Program-made: the position numbers and the translations under genes
The notes under the pieces: model-generated
Databases searched by the model: none
What the model was told of the DNA's origin: nothing
What the model saw: only the letters and a program-made list of their open reading frames with translations
Source of the DNA: Pisolithus tinctorius
Taxonomy: Eukaryota; Basidiomycota; Agaricomycetes; Boletales; Pisolithaceae
Length of the DNA stretch: 64,000 nucleotides
Assembly (NCBI GenBank): GCA_024663395.1
Contig: JANFAH010000045.1
Location: forward strand, 310,001 to 374,000
Reading direction: 5' to 3'
In this document: positions 1-10,871 of the stretch, piece after piece
Position numbering within the stretch: position 1 is the first letter of the stretch
How the letters are laid out: every line of letters begins with the position of its first letter

Positions 1-589
1 CAAGTTAACTTGCCTGCCTGCTGCTCCAATCATACTATTGTCCCTATTTACATCATGCTGTCTGCTGCAATGTCCCCTACATATATCACTCTCTACTTTG
101 CATATCCCCCCCACATCTATACATGTCTTCAGTTAGGTCATTTGTTGGTATGTTGACCATGCTGAGGAATGACATACATTTGTGTTTAGTTGTGTTGCTG
201 TGCACATGTGCATGACTGGCATGGTGAATGGACATCACAGCTGTCCATGCCAGCCAATTGCATGTGATGTGATGTGTCTCAATATTGTTTGAGGGTGCCA
301 CATGCACATATGTATGTCAACATAGTGCCATCAAAGCTGGCAATGTATGGCATTCTTATCCTGGATGACCATCAGCACCTACACAGGATCAGAATATTAG
401 TGGAGTATAAACTTACTGTATTACTCAGCTAATGTGTCAGAAAGGGGCACATTACATGGGATTTCATTTGTTGTGAGGAGATGCAATTAGGTGGAACACA
501 GGATTGGAAGATTAACAAGTGGTGAGCAAATATATTTAATGCATTATAATGAATTGCCATGCTGTCATCTAAGAGCTGATCAGCAATTT

Positions 590-1780
590 TTGGCCATCCT
601 GGATGGCTAGCATGCAACTTAACATCCCATCATCATGTGATCAGTGACCCCAACAACATTGTGGCCATCCTGGACAGCCACCTGCTTCATAGACCTCATG
701 GTCATCTCACCTCAGGTTCTCATACCCCACATGTGATAGCCATCCAAGATGGCCAAATACTTGTTGACAGTCATCATAATATGTCTCTGATGACATTGAA
801 TGCCAGTACTAATACCACTGCATTAAATTCTCAGAGTATCTAAGAGTGTGGTGGTGTGAGGGAAGCAAATCAGTGGTAATTGTGTGGATAAGATAGAATA
901 ATAGTAGCAGTTGGCTGTCCAAGACAGCCAGTTGTACTGTGGGCCTGGGTCATGCAACACAACCCATTTGCAACTGATGGGCCATCCAAGAAGGCACCCA
1001 CTCATGGTGACATGATCAGAGCTGTGTGTATGTTGGCTGTCCTGGATGGCCACCCCCCTTACAGACCCCATAGGCATCTGACAATGAATGTGGTCACTTG
1101 TTACATCACTTGGAAAGGGCATGGTAGCTGGCAATTTTGAAGATTTATGTGCCCATTCCATTTCCAAAAATTTTGATATGTACCTAGCAACTGGCCATCC
1201 TGGGCAGTGCATCATCAATAGTAGGTGTGACTATTCCCTCACCAATTATATTCACATGGCTGCAGCAATTGGCAATCCAAGCAAATGTTTAGGCACAACA
1301 ATTCTAATCCCCATTATATTCATAGGTCTGTAGTGACTGGTCATCCAAGACAGCCATGATCAATTGTTAGATGCAAGAATTCCATATTCCATTACATTCA
1401 CAGGTCCATAGCAATTGGATGTCCAAGAAAGCCATCATCAAATGTGACCATTCCATTCCTCATTATATGCACAGGTACATAGTGCCTGGCCATCCAAGAT
1501 GGCCACCATCAATCATTACATGTGACCATTCCATATTAAATTACATTCACAGGTCCATAGTGATTGGTTGTCCAAGATGGCTGTCATCAATCTGAGGTGC
1601 AACCCTTTCATTCCCCATTATATGCACAGATATGTGGTGACTGACCATCCAAGACAGCCATGATCAATATTAGGTGTGACCATTCCACATTCCATTCCAT
1701 TCACATGTCTGTAGTGACTGGCCATTGAAGATAGCCATCATCCAACTTAGGTGCAACCATTCAATCTGACCATAGTCAAT
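590..1780. repeat. Palindrome-rich repeats with a 76-bp tandem array
   Basis: From about 1210 to 1770 a unit of roughly 76 bp repeats about eight times. Its parts are a 'tgtgaccattcc' start, an 'attacattcacaggtccatag' type middle, and an end close to the palindrome TGGCCATCCAAGATGGCCA. The same palindrome or one-arm variants (GGCCATCCTGGATGGC, GGCTGTCCAAGACAGCC) also occur at about 594, 660, 737, 912, 980 and 1030, outside the tandem part. Variants differ mostly by C/T and G/A changes. No reading frame is shared by the units. Confidence 0.7.
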
Positions 1781-1899
1781 CTTTAGATCAACAACCTCCT
1801 GGACTGCAGGCCCTATGAAGTCTCTTGCAACTATGATTCCCTCATAGGCATTTCACATGATTTGCCATACTCCAATCATTTGGAACTCACTCCAATCCC

Positions 1900-4800
1900 T
1901 CCATTTAAATATACTTTGAAGACAGATAATCATCTCAAGGCCAAGGCCTATGTGGGTGTGGGTGATTAGTTCCTGCCTATGCCCCAAGCAGCTGGGTCAG
2001 TATCTGACCAAATCCTACATAACAGGGAAGACAGTTGAACTTGCCAATCCACAAGATCCCAATTTTTTCCTTTGGCAAGGTCACCAATCACTACCTGATT
2101 CAAGTGTTCTTGCCTTGCATGGTCAGCAAGTGTGAGTCCAGGGCTATCCCATCCCAAGATCTCAAACTTGTGTATGATAAATGCCTGCATCCACTTGTGT
2201 GAAGGCACATGCATAATATGGAATCCCATTGGCCAGCCAGCTACTCCTTAGCTCTCAGCCTCTATTGTGACAGAATGGGAAAGATCCATGAAGGCTCTCT
2301 TGATGTTCCTGCCCATACACTGCCCATTTTTGGGGAGGAACATCTCACCAACTTGCTACTCTGCAACCCTACTTTCAAGATGCATACTATGTCCATGAAT
2401 TCAGAGGGTGGAAGGGTGCCACTGTGCATGATCCCCTTGATGCACAGGATCAAGATCTGGGCCTCCAAAAGTTTATTGATGTGCTTCATATGGAGAGGAT
2501 AGATCCAGACAGTTGGTACATTGATGTTGGTCTTGAATTCAGACAACATGACCAGGTGGTCACTTAGCATGCCACTGGACATGAAATTGTTCTCACCCAT
2601 TGTCCCCCATCTCTGGATCAGGAAGTCATCAACCCAATAGTCACCAAATCCCCATTCCATGTTGATCACATGATGCACCTAAAAGAACTCACTGGTTTCC
2701 AATATGCACCTGGGAGGAAAGGACATGATGATGAAGTTCACTACACTCAGGCCTATGCAACAGAGAAGACTATGTCATACCAGCTTCATCCAGGTCTATT
2801 CACTCCACTGGATCTCATGTCTCTCCTCACCACAGACAATCTTGAAACCCTCATCAAGAAAACTGAGGAGATGAGCAAGATCTTGTTCAATTGTACTGGT
2901 GGTGAGGCTGGACATGCACAGGAAGGTTGTGCAAGGCTCAAAGTTTGAGTTTGATTCTCCCAGGCACTCTCAGCCTTCACCACCATCCCAAGTTGACTCT
3001 TGCAGTATTGTTTAGTGCATCTCCCTGCTAAGTCATGGTGGTAAGTGTAAATTCTTCTCATGCTATCACAATCACTAATTATTCTTGATGATGTTAGGTG
3101 GTCCAGGTGGTACCAATTACCTGCAGTCCACACGGTGATCAAAAACTTGCTTCACAGTGAATTCAGAGACAGAAAATCAGACTGTGCTCTGGGCTTGGGT
3201 GCCCTCATGATCTGGATCATCAATGGCCTGCATCATTGACCCAATGAGAAATCCATCCTGTTGGCAAAAGAAGTTTGCCAACATACCCACAGACTATGAT
3301 GACTATGTTGATGATTTTGAAGATCAAGATGATGATGCAATCATGCCACTCATGTATGAAGCTGTGCTGTACTTTGTCTGTGACATTGTGATTGATAATA
3401 TTGGTGCCTTCCACCTGCCTCACCATAAGGCCATCTCTGATGAGGCATTCCAGTCTGCTTTTTGGCTCACTCTCCCCCAAGTTCAACAAATAATGGGTGT
3501 TGCCAATCATGATCTTCTATGGACATTGTCAAATCAACATCACACTTCCAACCACTCCAAACACCCCACCCTGCATGTCCAGGACATCAGACCAACCAAT
3601 CATCCACTCCCTCAGGTCAATATTGACTTGTTAGAAAATATCACCATCCATCCTGCCAAGTGAATGTGAGAGCCCAATGTTGATCACTTTGCTTAACATG
3701 GAGGTGGAAACCATGATGCTCATTTTTGACAACAAAGAGCCTGATGAAGATATAGCAACTCAGGTCCAACTTCTTTTGGAACAATTTTTTAATGACATGC
3801 TACAGGAATCTCTGAACAAGAAAGCAACTTCAGAAGGTAGCTGGACCAACATTCCCCCACAGCAGCAAACTCAAGAAGCCACTGAGACCCTATATCAATC
3901 ATTTGCCCTTCCATTCCTTGCAGCACAGTACATATTCTGCACAGGGCAGCAATGGGACCATTCCCATTGCCTTTTTCCAACTCAATTGCCCACCACCATA
4001 AGACAAAACTTCCACAAGTGCATGTATTATCACAAATGGCTTGACCTTATTGCATTGCTTGGAGTCCAAACATGCAACAGAGTACAGGCAGCCATCAGAC
4101 AGAAGTTCAGTACTCTGGTGTGGATCCCATTCACTGGATCTGATAGGATATGGTGCACTGGGCCTATGACAGGGAGGGGGTGGTTTACATTGCCTGAGGG
4201 ACACCCTCCAGCAGGACCCCAGATTGCCTTGAATCTGAATCTGAATGCCAGGCATCTGGGATTGGGGAAACCTTTCTTGTGGGTCATGCCCACTTCAAAC
4301 CATGCAGATGATATCATGGATGGTGAGGATGAGGATGGTAATGAGCTGCCAGCTGCACCCAGGGCTGCCATACAGCATGAGGATGAGGGAGATGGCAGGA
4401 GATCTTTATTGTGAGGAGCATTGACTGCAAGCCATGCTGGCCCAGGTCTCCCATTCAGCAAGAGGGGGAAGATGAAGATGAAGATGAATATGAAGATGAC
4501 AAACCTGGCTAGCAAACAGCATCCACTGCATGCCATGGTGGACCTGGTGCTCTGATTCAGTGAGATGAAGAAGAAGAGGAGGAAGAGGAGGAGGACATGA
4601 GGTTTGCTGAGCCACAGACAGGCCAGTTCTGGAATCACACCCCTAGTCCAGGAGCATTGAGTCAGGTGAATCATCACTCATCATCATCACATTCTCCCTA
4701 GCCCACTGCATCTGTGGTCACCAACAGGGCCCAATCATACAGCTCACTTGACCAGCACTATAGCATGGGCTACATGCCACAGATACCCACATTGGATGAC

Positions 4801-4925
4801 ACTCCACAACAACCTCCACAAGGAGTTCAGGTGGATGCTGAATTCAACAAATTCACTATGGAATTCCCATGGTATATAAGCCAACTACTCAGGAAGGAGG
4901 AAGAGGAAGAAGATTTCAATTGAAC
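1900..4925 (+). pseudogene. Decayed ORF region, unrecognised protein
   Basis: I do not recognise this gene. Plus-strand fragments read protein-like but are interrupted by stops and frame changes: 2209-2502, 2670-2948, 3223-3663 (146 residues, acidic DYDDYVDDFEDQDDD stretch) and 3677-4414 (245 residues, ending in an acidic Glu/Asp-rich segment). A last piece runs 4714-4923 and ends in Glu/Asp. The whole stretch is CpG-free. The order and common strand suggest one large ancestral coding unit, possibly carried by a transposon or a multicopy family. Purine-rich GAAGAGGAG repeats lie at about 4455-4600. The family assignment is open; that it is decayed coding DNA is the better supported part. Confidence 0.45.
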
Positions 4926-5145
4926 CCTGAGTGAAATTATTGTGTACAGATTTCTTGTTAGCTCTAGATATTATGACAATTTGATATGGTTTATGTCTTC
5001 TCCACCAGTAATCTTGGAATGACAACAGTGAGCTCACTAATTAGTGACTAGGCATGTGAAGTTGGCATTCCACATGCATGCATTCCCCACTTTTAGCCAC
5101 CCAGACATCCAATGGCAATGTGCATAATCATCATTTATCCCAGTG

Positions 5146-6047
5146 TGTGAAGTACGGGTTTACCCTTGGGTGACCGGGCTTCAAGACCGGGTGACAGGGG
5201 TTAAGTCCGAGTGGCCAAAGTCAAGGCCGAGAGACAGGGGCCAAGTCCGGTTGGACCGGAGTTGAGGCCGGAGGTTAGGGGCTAGGTCTGGAGGACCGGA
5301 CTTAAGACCGGGAGCGCGGGAACAAGACCGGTAGCGTGGGAAACCGACCGGTGTTGGAGTGCGCACAAGGGGAAGCCGGTCCGGGGTTGGATCTACCTCC
5401 CTTGGTCTCAGCTTATGTGCTGTACCCTTATGCAAGCCGGGGAGAGGTCCGGGACAGGGGCCGGGGATAGCTTAAGGCTCGGCCTTAGCTATAGAGTAGT
5501 CTCGGGGTGTAGTACAGGAGTTGAGGGTAATACTTAATTGATATTCTGACTGAGGGTGCTACGAAGTATGTACAGGGGTTAAATACATGAGGCCGGTCTG
5601 GGATAACGAACATAGAGCCGGACTTGTTAATAAGCTATTAGTGAGATGATTAGCAAGACAAGGATAGCCACAGTGGCTATGCAGAGGCTAATAGCCAAAG
5701 TCCGGGTGACTGGCATAACTGGGGTCGGACACAGGATTGTACAGTAAGCAAAGTCTGATGAACAGGCTAGACTAAATATAGTACAAACAAAGGGAAACAG
5801 ACCGGAGTTATGTCCGGGTGACCCAGACATAGACCTAGGAGGACTGGGGTGGAGCAGCACAAGGCCGGGAGGCCGAAACAGACCGGAGATAGGGGTAAAA
5901 CACCGGACTTGAGTTATGCAGGCCGGAGTTGAGTTTTCTAGGGCCGGGATTGGGTTTCTAGGCTGGACTAGGACCGGACTTGACCGGAGATAGGGGCTAG
6001 GGGTCCGGACTGGACTGGGACTGAGTCTGAGAGTCCTGGATATGACA
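5146..6047. mobile_element. Solo LTR (902 bp) with CAGTG target duplication
   Basis: The segment begins TGTGAAGT and ends ATATGACA, so it has TG...CA ends with TGT/ACA inverted termini. The five bases CAGTG stand immediately before it (5141-5145) and after it (6048-6052), as a retroviral-type integrase leaves. No internal gag or pol region is attached, so it fits an LTR left by recombination between two LTRs. It is rich in degenerate 'gaccgg'/'ggccgga' repeats with strong purine bias on the plus strand and keeps its CpGs, unlike its surroundings. The open minus-strand frames inside it follow from that composition and are not called as genes. The internal domain type is unknown. Confidence 0.75.
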
Positions 6048-6069
6048 CAGTGCATGGATGTCATGATCA

Positions 6070-7265
6070 CACAACTACTCCCCTCACAGTGTGTATGGCC
6101 ATCCAAGATGGCCACCCCACACCACAAGTGTTTGGGTCAGGTGACTGAAGTCCCTGTGCATGTGCATGACCACCTGTGACACTGGCCAAGATGGTCATGT
6201 GACCAACTGCTTGTGCATGTGCATGACTGTCTTGGACAGCTGCCTGTGACACAGGCCAAGATGGTCATGTGACAACTCCCCTTGTAGTGTGTATGGCCAT
6301 CCAAGATAGCCACCTGTATTGCTGACCTTGTGGTCATGTGACCTCTTTCCCATGCACCTGGTCATGAAACCAAGGGCCATCTTGGACAGCCAGAAGTACC
6401 ATGGCCCATGCCAACTGTACATGACATGTCTACTATGGACAACTGACCTATAGTGCTACTACTGCCTGCTATACATAGTTAATGACATACCTGTACACAA
6501 GGGAAAACTAAACAGATTACTAGGTGACAGTGTAGTACAGGGTAGTAATAACAGTGATGTATTGTAGCATGGTTGCACTGGGCAGAGTGGCCCAAATTTA
6601 TGCAACTGCCCAGGACAGCCATTGTTGATGAGGGATTCATGGTCATGTGACCATATTCACATGGCCCACTTGAGCATACCAGTCACATGTGCTCTGACCT
6701 GTGCACAGTGTGGCCATCCAAAACAGCAAGAGGCACTGTGGCCATGATGGTCACATACCCAATACCCATGCACTGTTTGGCCATCTTGGACAGCCACTGG
6801 CATCACAGGCATGGCAGCAGCCATTGGATCACATGACCCAAATACCACAGGTGGGGTGGCTGCCTTGGATGGCCAGATATGCAACCCTACATCACAGCAT
6901 ACTCCAGGAATACTACCATTTTATTAATACCATTGTATTGTCAAGTACCATAAATGGACTTAGCAGAGTGGCCTAAAAACATGTCAACCAGGATGACACA
7001 TGACACACATGACCATTATTTACCAAATATAGTAAAGTTACATGACCAAAAAGGCATACATTCCACAACTACACAACTAATAACTATTAAAACTATTAAA
7101 ACTTAGTAATACAAGTTTTGTTTGATTGAGCATAGTTACACTGGGCATTGTGGCCCAAAGTGGGGGGAATCCAGGATATCTGGACACACAGGTGTGTGTG
7201 ACCCCAGAAAGGAATACATTCATGTGCAAGCACTATGCTCAACTGGCCATCAGGATGGCCAGGTG
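6070..7265. repeat. Second palindrome cluster
   Basis: The palindrome seen at 590-1780 recurs here at about 6090, 6180, 6225, 6295, 6380, 6710, 6778, 6858 and 7247, in forms such as GGCCATCTTGGACAGCC and TGGCCATCAGGATGGCCA. Spacing is irregular (50-200 bp), so this is a dispersed motif and not a tandem array. 'tggtcatgtgac' and 'cctgtgacac' segments between copies are also repeated. No gene is supported. Confidence 0.6.
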
Positions 7266-7434
7266 TTCCTTTTAATAACATGCCTTTGGGAGCCAGCACC
7301 TGATCTGCATGCATCTAGCAAAAAGTGTAGGATTGGATGTATGCATCTAGGAATGCAACCAACACAGCCACACAGCCACTGTCAGTAGAGAAAATAAGTG
7401 ACTGGCTGCTTATCTGGACTGGTAGGACAGACAC

Positions 7435-7605
7435 TGCTACCAAGTGACTAGTGACTACCAACTAACAATGGGGGACTACTGTGTACTGACTAGCAAAGAC
7501 TGACTTGCAACTACCAACAAGGAAGACTACCAAAGGGCAAAGTGAGCACTGACTACCAACTACTGGGTACTGACTACAGACTAGTGACTTGGTGACAGTA
7601 ATGGA
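7435..7605. repeat. Degenerate GACTACC/GACTAGT simple repeat
   Basis: Short words such as gactaccaacta, gtgactagt and gtactgacta recur almost end to end. This looks like an expanded low-complexity repeat. No coding signal is seen. Confidence 0.5.
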
Positions 7606-7779
7606 TGGATGGAGCCAGAAGGAGGGAAAGTAACACCAGGTCAAGCCTAGTAAGAAACCATGAGATAACTACCTGGTGATAATATGCTGTCAAGAGTCCA
7701 CTCTCACCTCTGCTTGCAACCTAATAACCTAAACTGTCCATCCAGTTCCAGTCTCAAAAGTGCCTGTTATAAAAGGAAA

Positions 7780-8110
7780 TTTGAGAAAGTGCCTACTATA
7801 TATGGAAATTGCACAACTCATTGATGACCTGTGCAGGCCAAAAATGCAAAAAATCACACAGCCACAGAAAGCTGTGTATAGCCACAGAAGTGCCTACCAT
7901 ATATGGAAACAGGTTTTATATAGCACAAGGCAACTATGCAACTCACTGATGAGTTGCAATGGCCTGACATGAAAAAAATCACACTGCCACTGAAAGCTGT
8001 GTATAGCCCAAGGCAACTTGCATATTCATTGATGAGTTGTGCAGGGCAGGATAAACAAAAAATCACACTGCCATGAAAAGCACCTACCATATATGGTAAT
8101 CAGCTCTGCA
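7780..8110. repeat. Tandem repeat of about 100 bp carrying hairpins
   Basis: Three degenerate copies contain 'agtgcctaccatatatggaaa', a hairpin related to GCAYAACTCAT with its inverted partner (7811-7834, 7938-7957, 8020-8042), 'aaaaaatcacac' and 'gctgtgtatagcc'. The hairpin belongs to the same family as those at 9455-10343, where several copies lie within introns. Confidence 0.6.
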
Positions 8111-8162
8111 TAGCCACAGACAGCACCTTCTATTTACAGGTGATGCTGGATAGGGATACCTA

Positions 8163-9478
8163 GTATATATAGCATCCATTGTGAGAAAGGTTTTTCTTTC
8201 CTCTTTCCCTCCCTTCATTTTCTTTCTTCCAATATCTCTTATCACCATCATCACACAGTAGTGTGTCTTACACCTGCAGCACTGTTTGACAACAAAAATC
8301 TACACAACACTCACAACAAAAAATGTGTCAGAGTATCAACCTCCACTGTACCTGATGGACAGCAGGTTACAGTGCACTGGACAGGCAGTCTATTCTTATG
8401 CTACTGTTCTGAGCCATCCTGCCCTAAACCTACAGGGTATTCAACCACAGATGCCTTGAAAGCACACATGAAGAGGGCCAAGTCCACTTGGTTAGGCCCA
8501 GATAGAACAGTAAATTCAAGCATTCAACATTCAGATGCAACTGAGCAAACATGTACAAACAGAGTCAAATGTCATCATCATCACCATCTTATAATACTAC
8601 TGCCTCTGGCCATTCCAATGCCATGGCCCCTTCAACCCAGCCAAGTGCTTTGCACTGATCCCCCCACACACCACACAGCCCAGCATGCAGGAGACAGTGA
8701 TCATGTATGACACTTCATTGGTCTCAAGTGGTATCTTCAATTTGGGATCACCCAGTTCATGGATGGTTTGGGCACAAGTTGTCAGCAACTAGCAGAAAAC
8801 CAACCATGTTGTGTCTGCAAACAAAATCCAAATCACAATCCAACTGGCATACTACCCATTGCAAAGTTGCCCAAGGCAAGGTTCATGCAGGCAACAAAAA
8901 CACCAATACCCTTGACATCACAGCAACAAGCATCATTCCAACAAGCAGCCATGCAGGTCAAAGGCATGATGTCCACACATCAGCAGAAGACCAATGAAAT
9001 GGCAGATAGGATACTCTGAGCCCTGCAGTCATATGCAGGCATCTGCCCAATGTGCAAAGTCATGGAAGGGGAGTCAGATGGGTCATCCACCCACTAGGTG
9101 ATTGGCTGCCAATTGGACAATTGGGGTGACTATGTGGCATGGAGGAAACAACTGCAGTACCAGGCCTGGCATGTCAAGGTATGCTGGACATGCCATGTCC
9201 CCCAACTCAATGACTGGCTGCAGCCACAATTTTTCCAAGGCAATAGATGGGAAAGTGTTGTGCAGGTTCAAAGGCATTGTTGGACCAGTGGCACTTTCCA
9301 TCTTCACAGCAGCCAAGTGAAAGATGAAGCAAGTGCACACTTTGGTTGCCAATGGAATGACCTTGAATCATTTTCAGCCTGGTTAATGGGCAAACCAGTA
9401 GAGGGTAGTCAGAGCAACCTGATGGATCTCTTCATGTGGTACACTGAACATGTAGCATAACTCATCAATGAGTTATGC
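8163..9478 (+). pseudogene. Decayed Cys/His-rich zinc-finger-like gene
   Basis: A TATATATA box at about 8163 and a pyrimidine-rich leader precede a frame from about 8261 that encodes a possible zinc-finger segment (CYCSEPSCP, then ALKAHMKRAK). A second part in one frame from about 8759 to 9460 has CCVCKQNP, CPMCK and CWTCHVPQ motifs and many Trp residues, but is cut by TGA at about 9019 and TAG at about 9095. Similar Cys/Trp-rich regions are, as far as I recall, found next to helicases in agaricomycete mobile elements; that is weak inference. A perfect hairpin with 11-bp arms (9455-9478) lies just past the frame. The gene is broken and CpG-depleted. Confidence 0.4.
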
Positions 9479-9673
9479 AGGTATAGCCAAAGTTTGTATG
9501 ACATATGTATGTATATGTGAGAAATTGGAGAACCAAATGGTCCATTGCATCATCTTCCACAAGGTTGCTTCAGTGGCCATTCAGGCAGCAAGGAGCAATG
9601 TGAAAACATTGTACTTGTGAGAGAGTTGCAAATTATCTGTGACCAATTTGGGTGGATTATGTAATCATGGCAC

Positions 9674-9680
9674 TATATAA
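9674..9680 (+). promoter_or_regulatory. TATA box of the 9781 gene
   Basis: TATATAA lies about 107 bp before the ATG at 9781. The leader between is rich in 'ccaccacc' and 'aacaacaaacaca', typical of fungal 5' UTRs, and the start context aatcaATGGCT is good. Confidence 0.5.
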
Positions 9681-9780
9681 GCCACTAGTTGGTGGTGGCT
9701 ATGCAAAATCACTTCTTGAACTTGAACCACCACCATCTACTCTCAGATACACCAAACAACAACAAACACATTACAAATCA

Positions 9781-10670
9781 ATGGCTGTAAGTGGTGTAAT
9801 TAATCTGAGAAACTAGACAATACTGATGTACCTGTATTAGACTGAGAGTACCAACAACACAGTAAGTAAAAAAAATTGTGTGTTGCTGCACAATTCATCA
9901 ATGAACTGTGCTGGTTCAGGTCACTGGCAACATCACCACCAACCAGGTAAGTCACATGATGTTGATTGCAAGGTGAATACTGAGTAATAAGACTACCATA
10001 GGCTTTTGACATGGCTCCTACCATTACCAGTGCCCTGAATGTCAGCCTGGTTCAGGTGAGTACTGCATAACTCATGGATGAGTTGTGCAGATTGATAAAA
10101 ATCAATCAAGGATCCCATGGAGGTAGACAATACCATGGGCAACTCAGTGTTACCCAATACCTCCAATCTAAACAATAACAATGTAAGTTTCATTGGTACA
10201 GTTTCATCAATGAGCTGTGCAAGCTGACAATGAAATACTCAGAATACCAGTGCAGCAATGGAAACTCAGGCTGAAGGTAGTGATACCAATGTGGCCAATG
10301 ACATGAACCAGGTAAGCTTGCACAGTTCATTGATGAGTTATGCACCTTGATGACATTCACTAGCAGGCTGAAGACACAGCCAGCTCTAGCAAGCAAGGAA
10401 AGAAACCATAGGGAAGAAAGAAGACCAAACCCTAGGCTGGGGAAGGTAACTCTACCAAGGCCAAGGGACAAACTATGGAAAGTAAGATGGTAAGCAAAGC
10501 ACCATTGTCTGCTGTCAAGGTCATTTTTCTGACCAATTCCTGTTTAGACCCATGCCATCAAAGAAGTCAAAGTGCCTCTGGTGCAGGAGATGATTGACCA
10601 TGCCAAGGAACTCATCAATCAGTCAATCCTGGGGTATGCATTGATGGCAGTCATCTCTGGGACAGAGTAG
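9781..10670 (+). pseudogene. Asn/Thr-rich gene with hairpin-bearing introns (decayed)
   Basis: The protein family is not recognised. Introns read from splice motifs: 9787-9840, 9862-9919, 9947-10001, 10056-10110, 10183-10242 and 10312-10366, with a seventh starting at about 10491. The exons between them are 21, 27, 54, 72 and 69 nt, all multiples of three, so every intron is phase 0. They encode an Asn/Thr/Ser-rich N-terminus (MATESTNNT, then VTGNITTNQ and so on). Introns two, four, five and six hold the same 23-24 nt hairpin between donor and acceptor. The frame meets TAG codons after about 10410 and again near 10667, probably from C-to-T decay. After the seventh intron comes a segment containing KVPLVQEMIDHAKELINQ. 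The conserved exon phase suggests the gene was functional until recently. Confidence 0.5.
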
Positions 10671-10810
10671 ACAAGGCATGCATGGCAGAGCTTCTCATGG
10701 GAGTTGAGAGCCATGGTTTGCAAAACCAATTCATCCAACATGCATTGGATGTTGGGATTCACAAGGCTGACATTGACCAGTCAAGCCTGCAGAATGAATG
10801 TGCATTGCCA

Positions 10811-10871
10811 TATTCCAACATGGTCAAGTGGACCCCTGGGCAGAAGGGGTCCACTTGACCATGTTGGAATA
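10811..10871. repeat. Perfect 27-bp inverted repeat with 7-nt loop
   Basis: Positions 10811-10837 and 10845-10871 are exact reverse complements (starting TATTCCAACATGG), separated by gggcaga. No mismatch is seen although the surroundings are heavily mutated. Confidence 0.9.

Noticed and set aside
4406..4677. Leu/His-rich minus-strand frames near 4.5 kb
   Set aside because: They reflect the GAA/GAG simple repeat at 4455-4600 and not a signal peptide or membrane protein.
5181..6127. Pro/Arg-rich minus-strand frames in the solo LTR
   Set aside because: They follow from the GC-skewed repeat composition and have no domain or start context.
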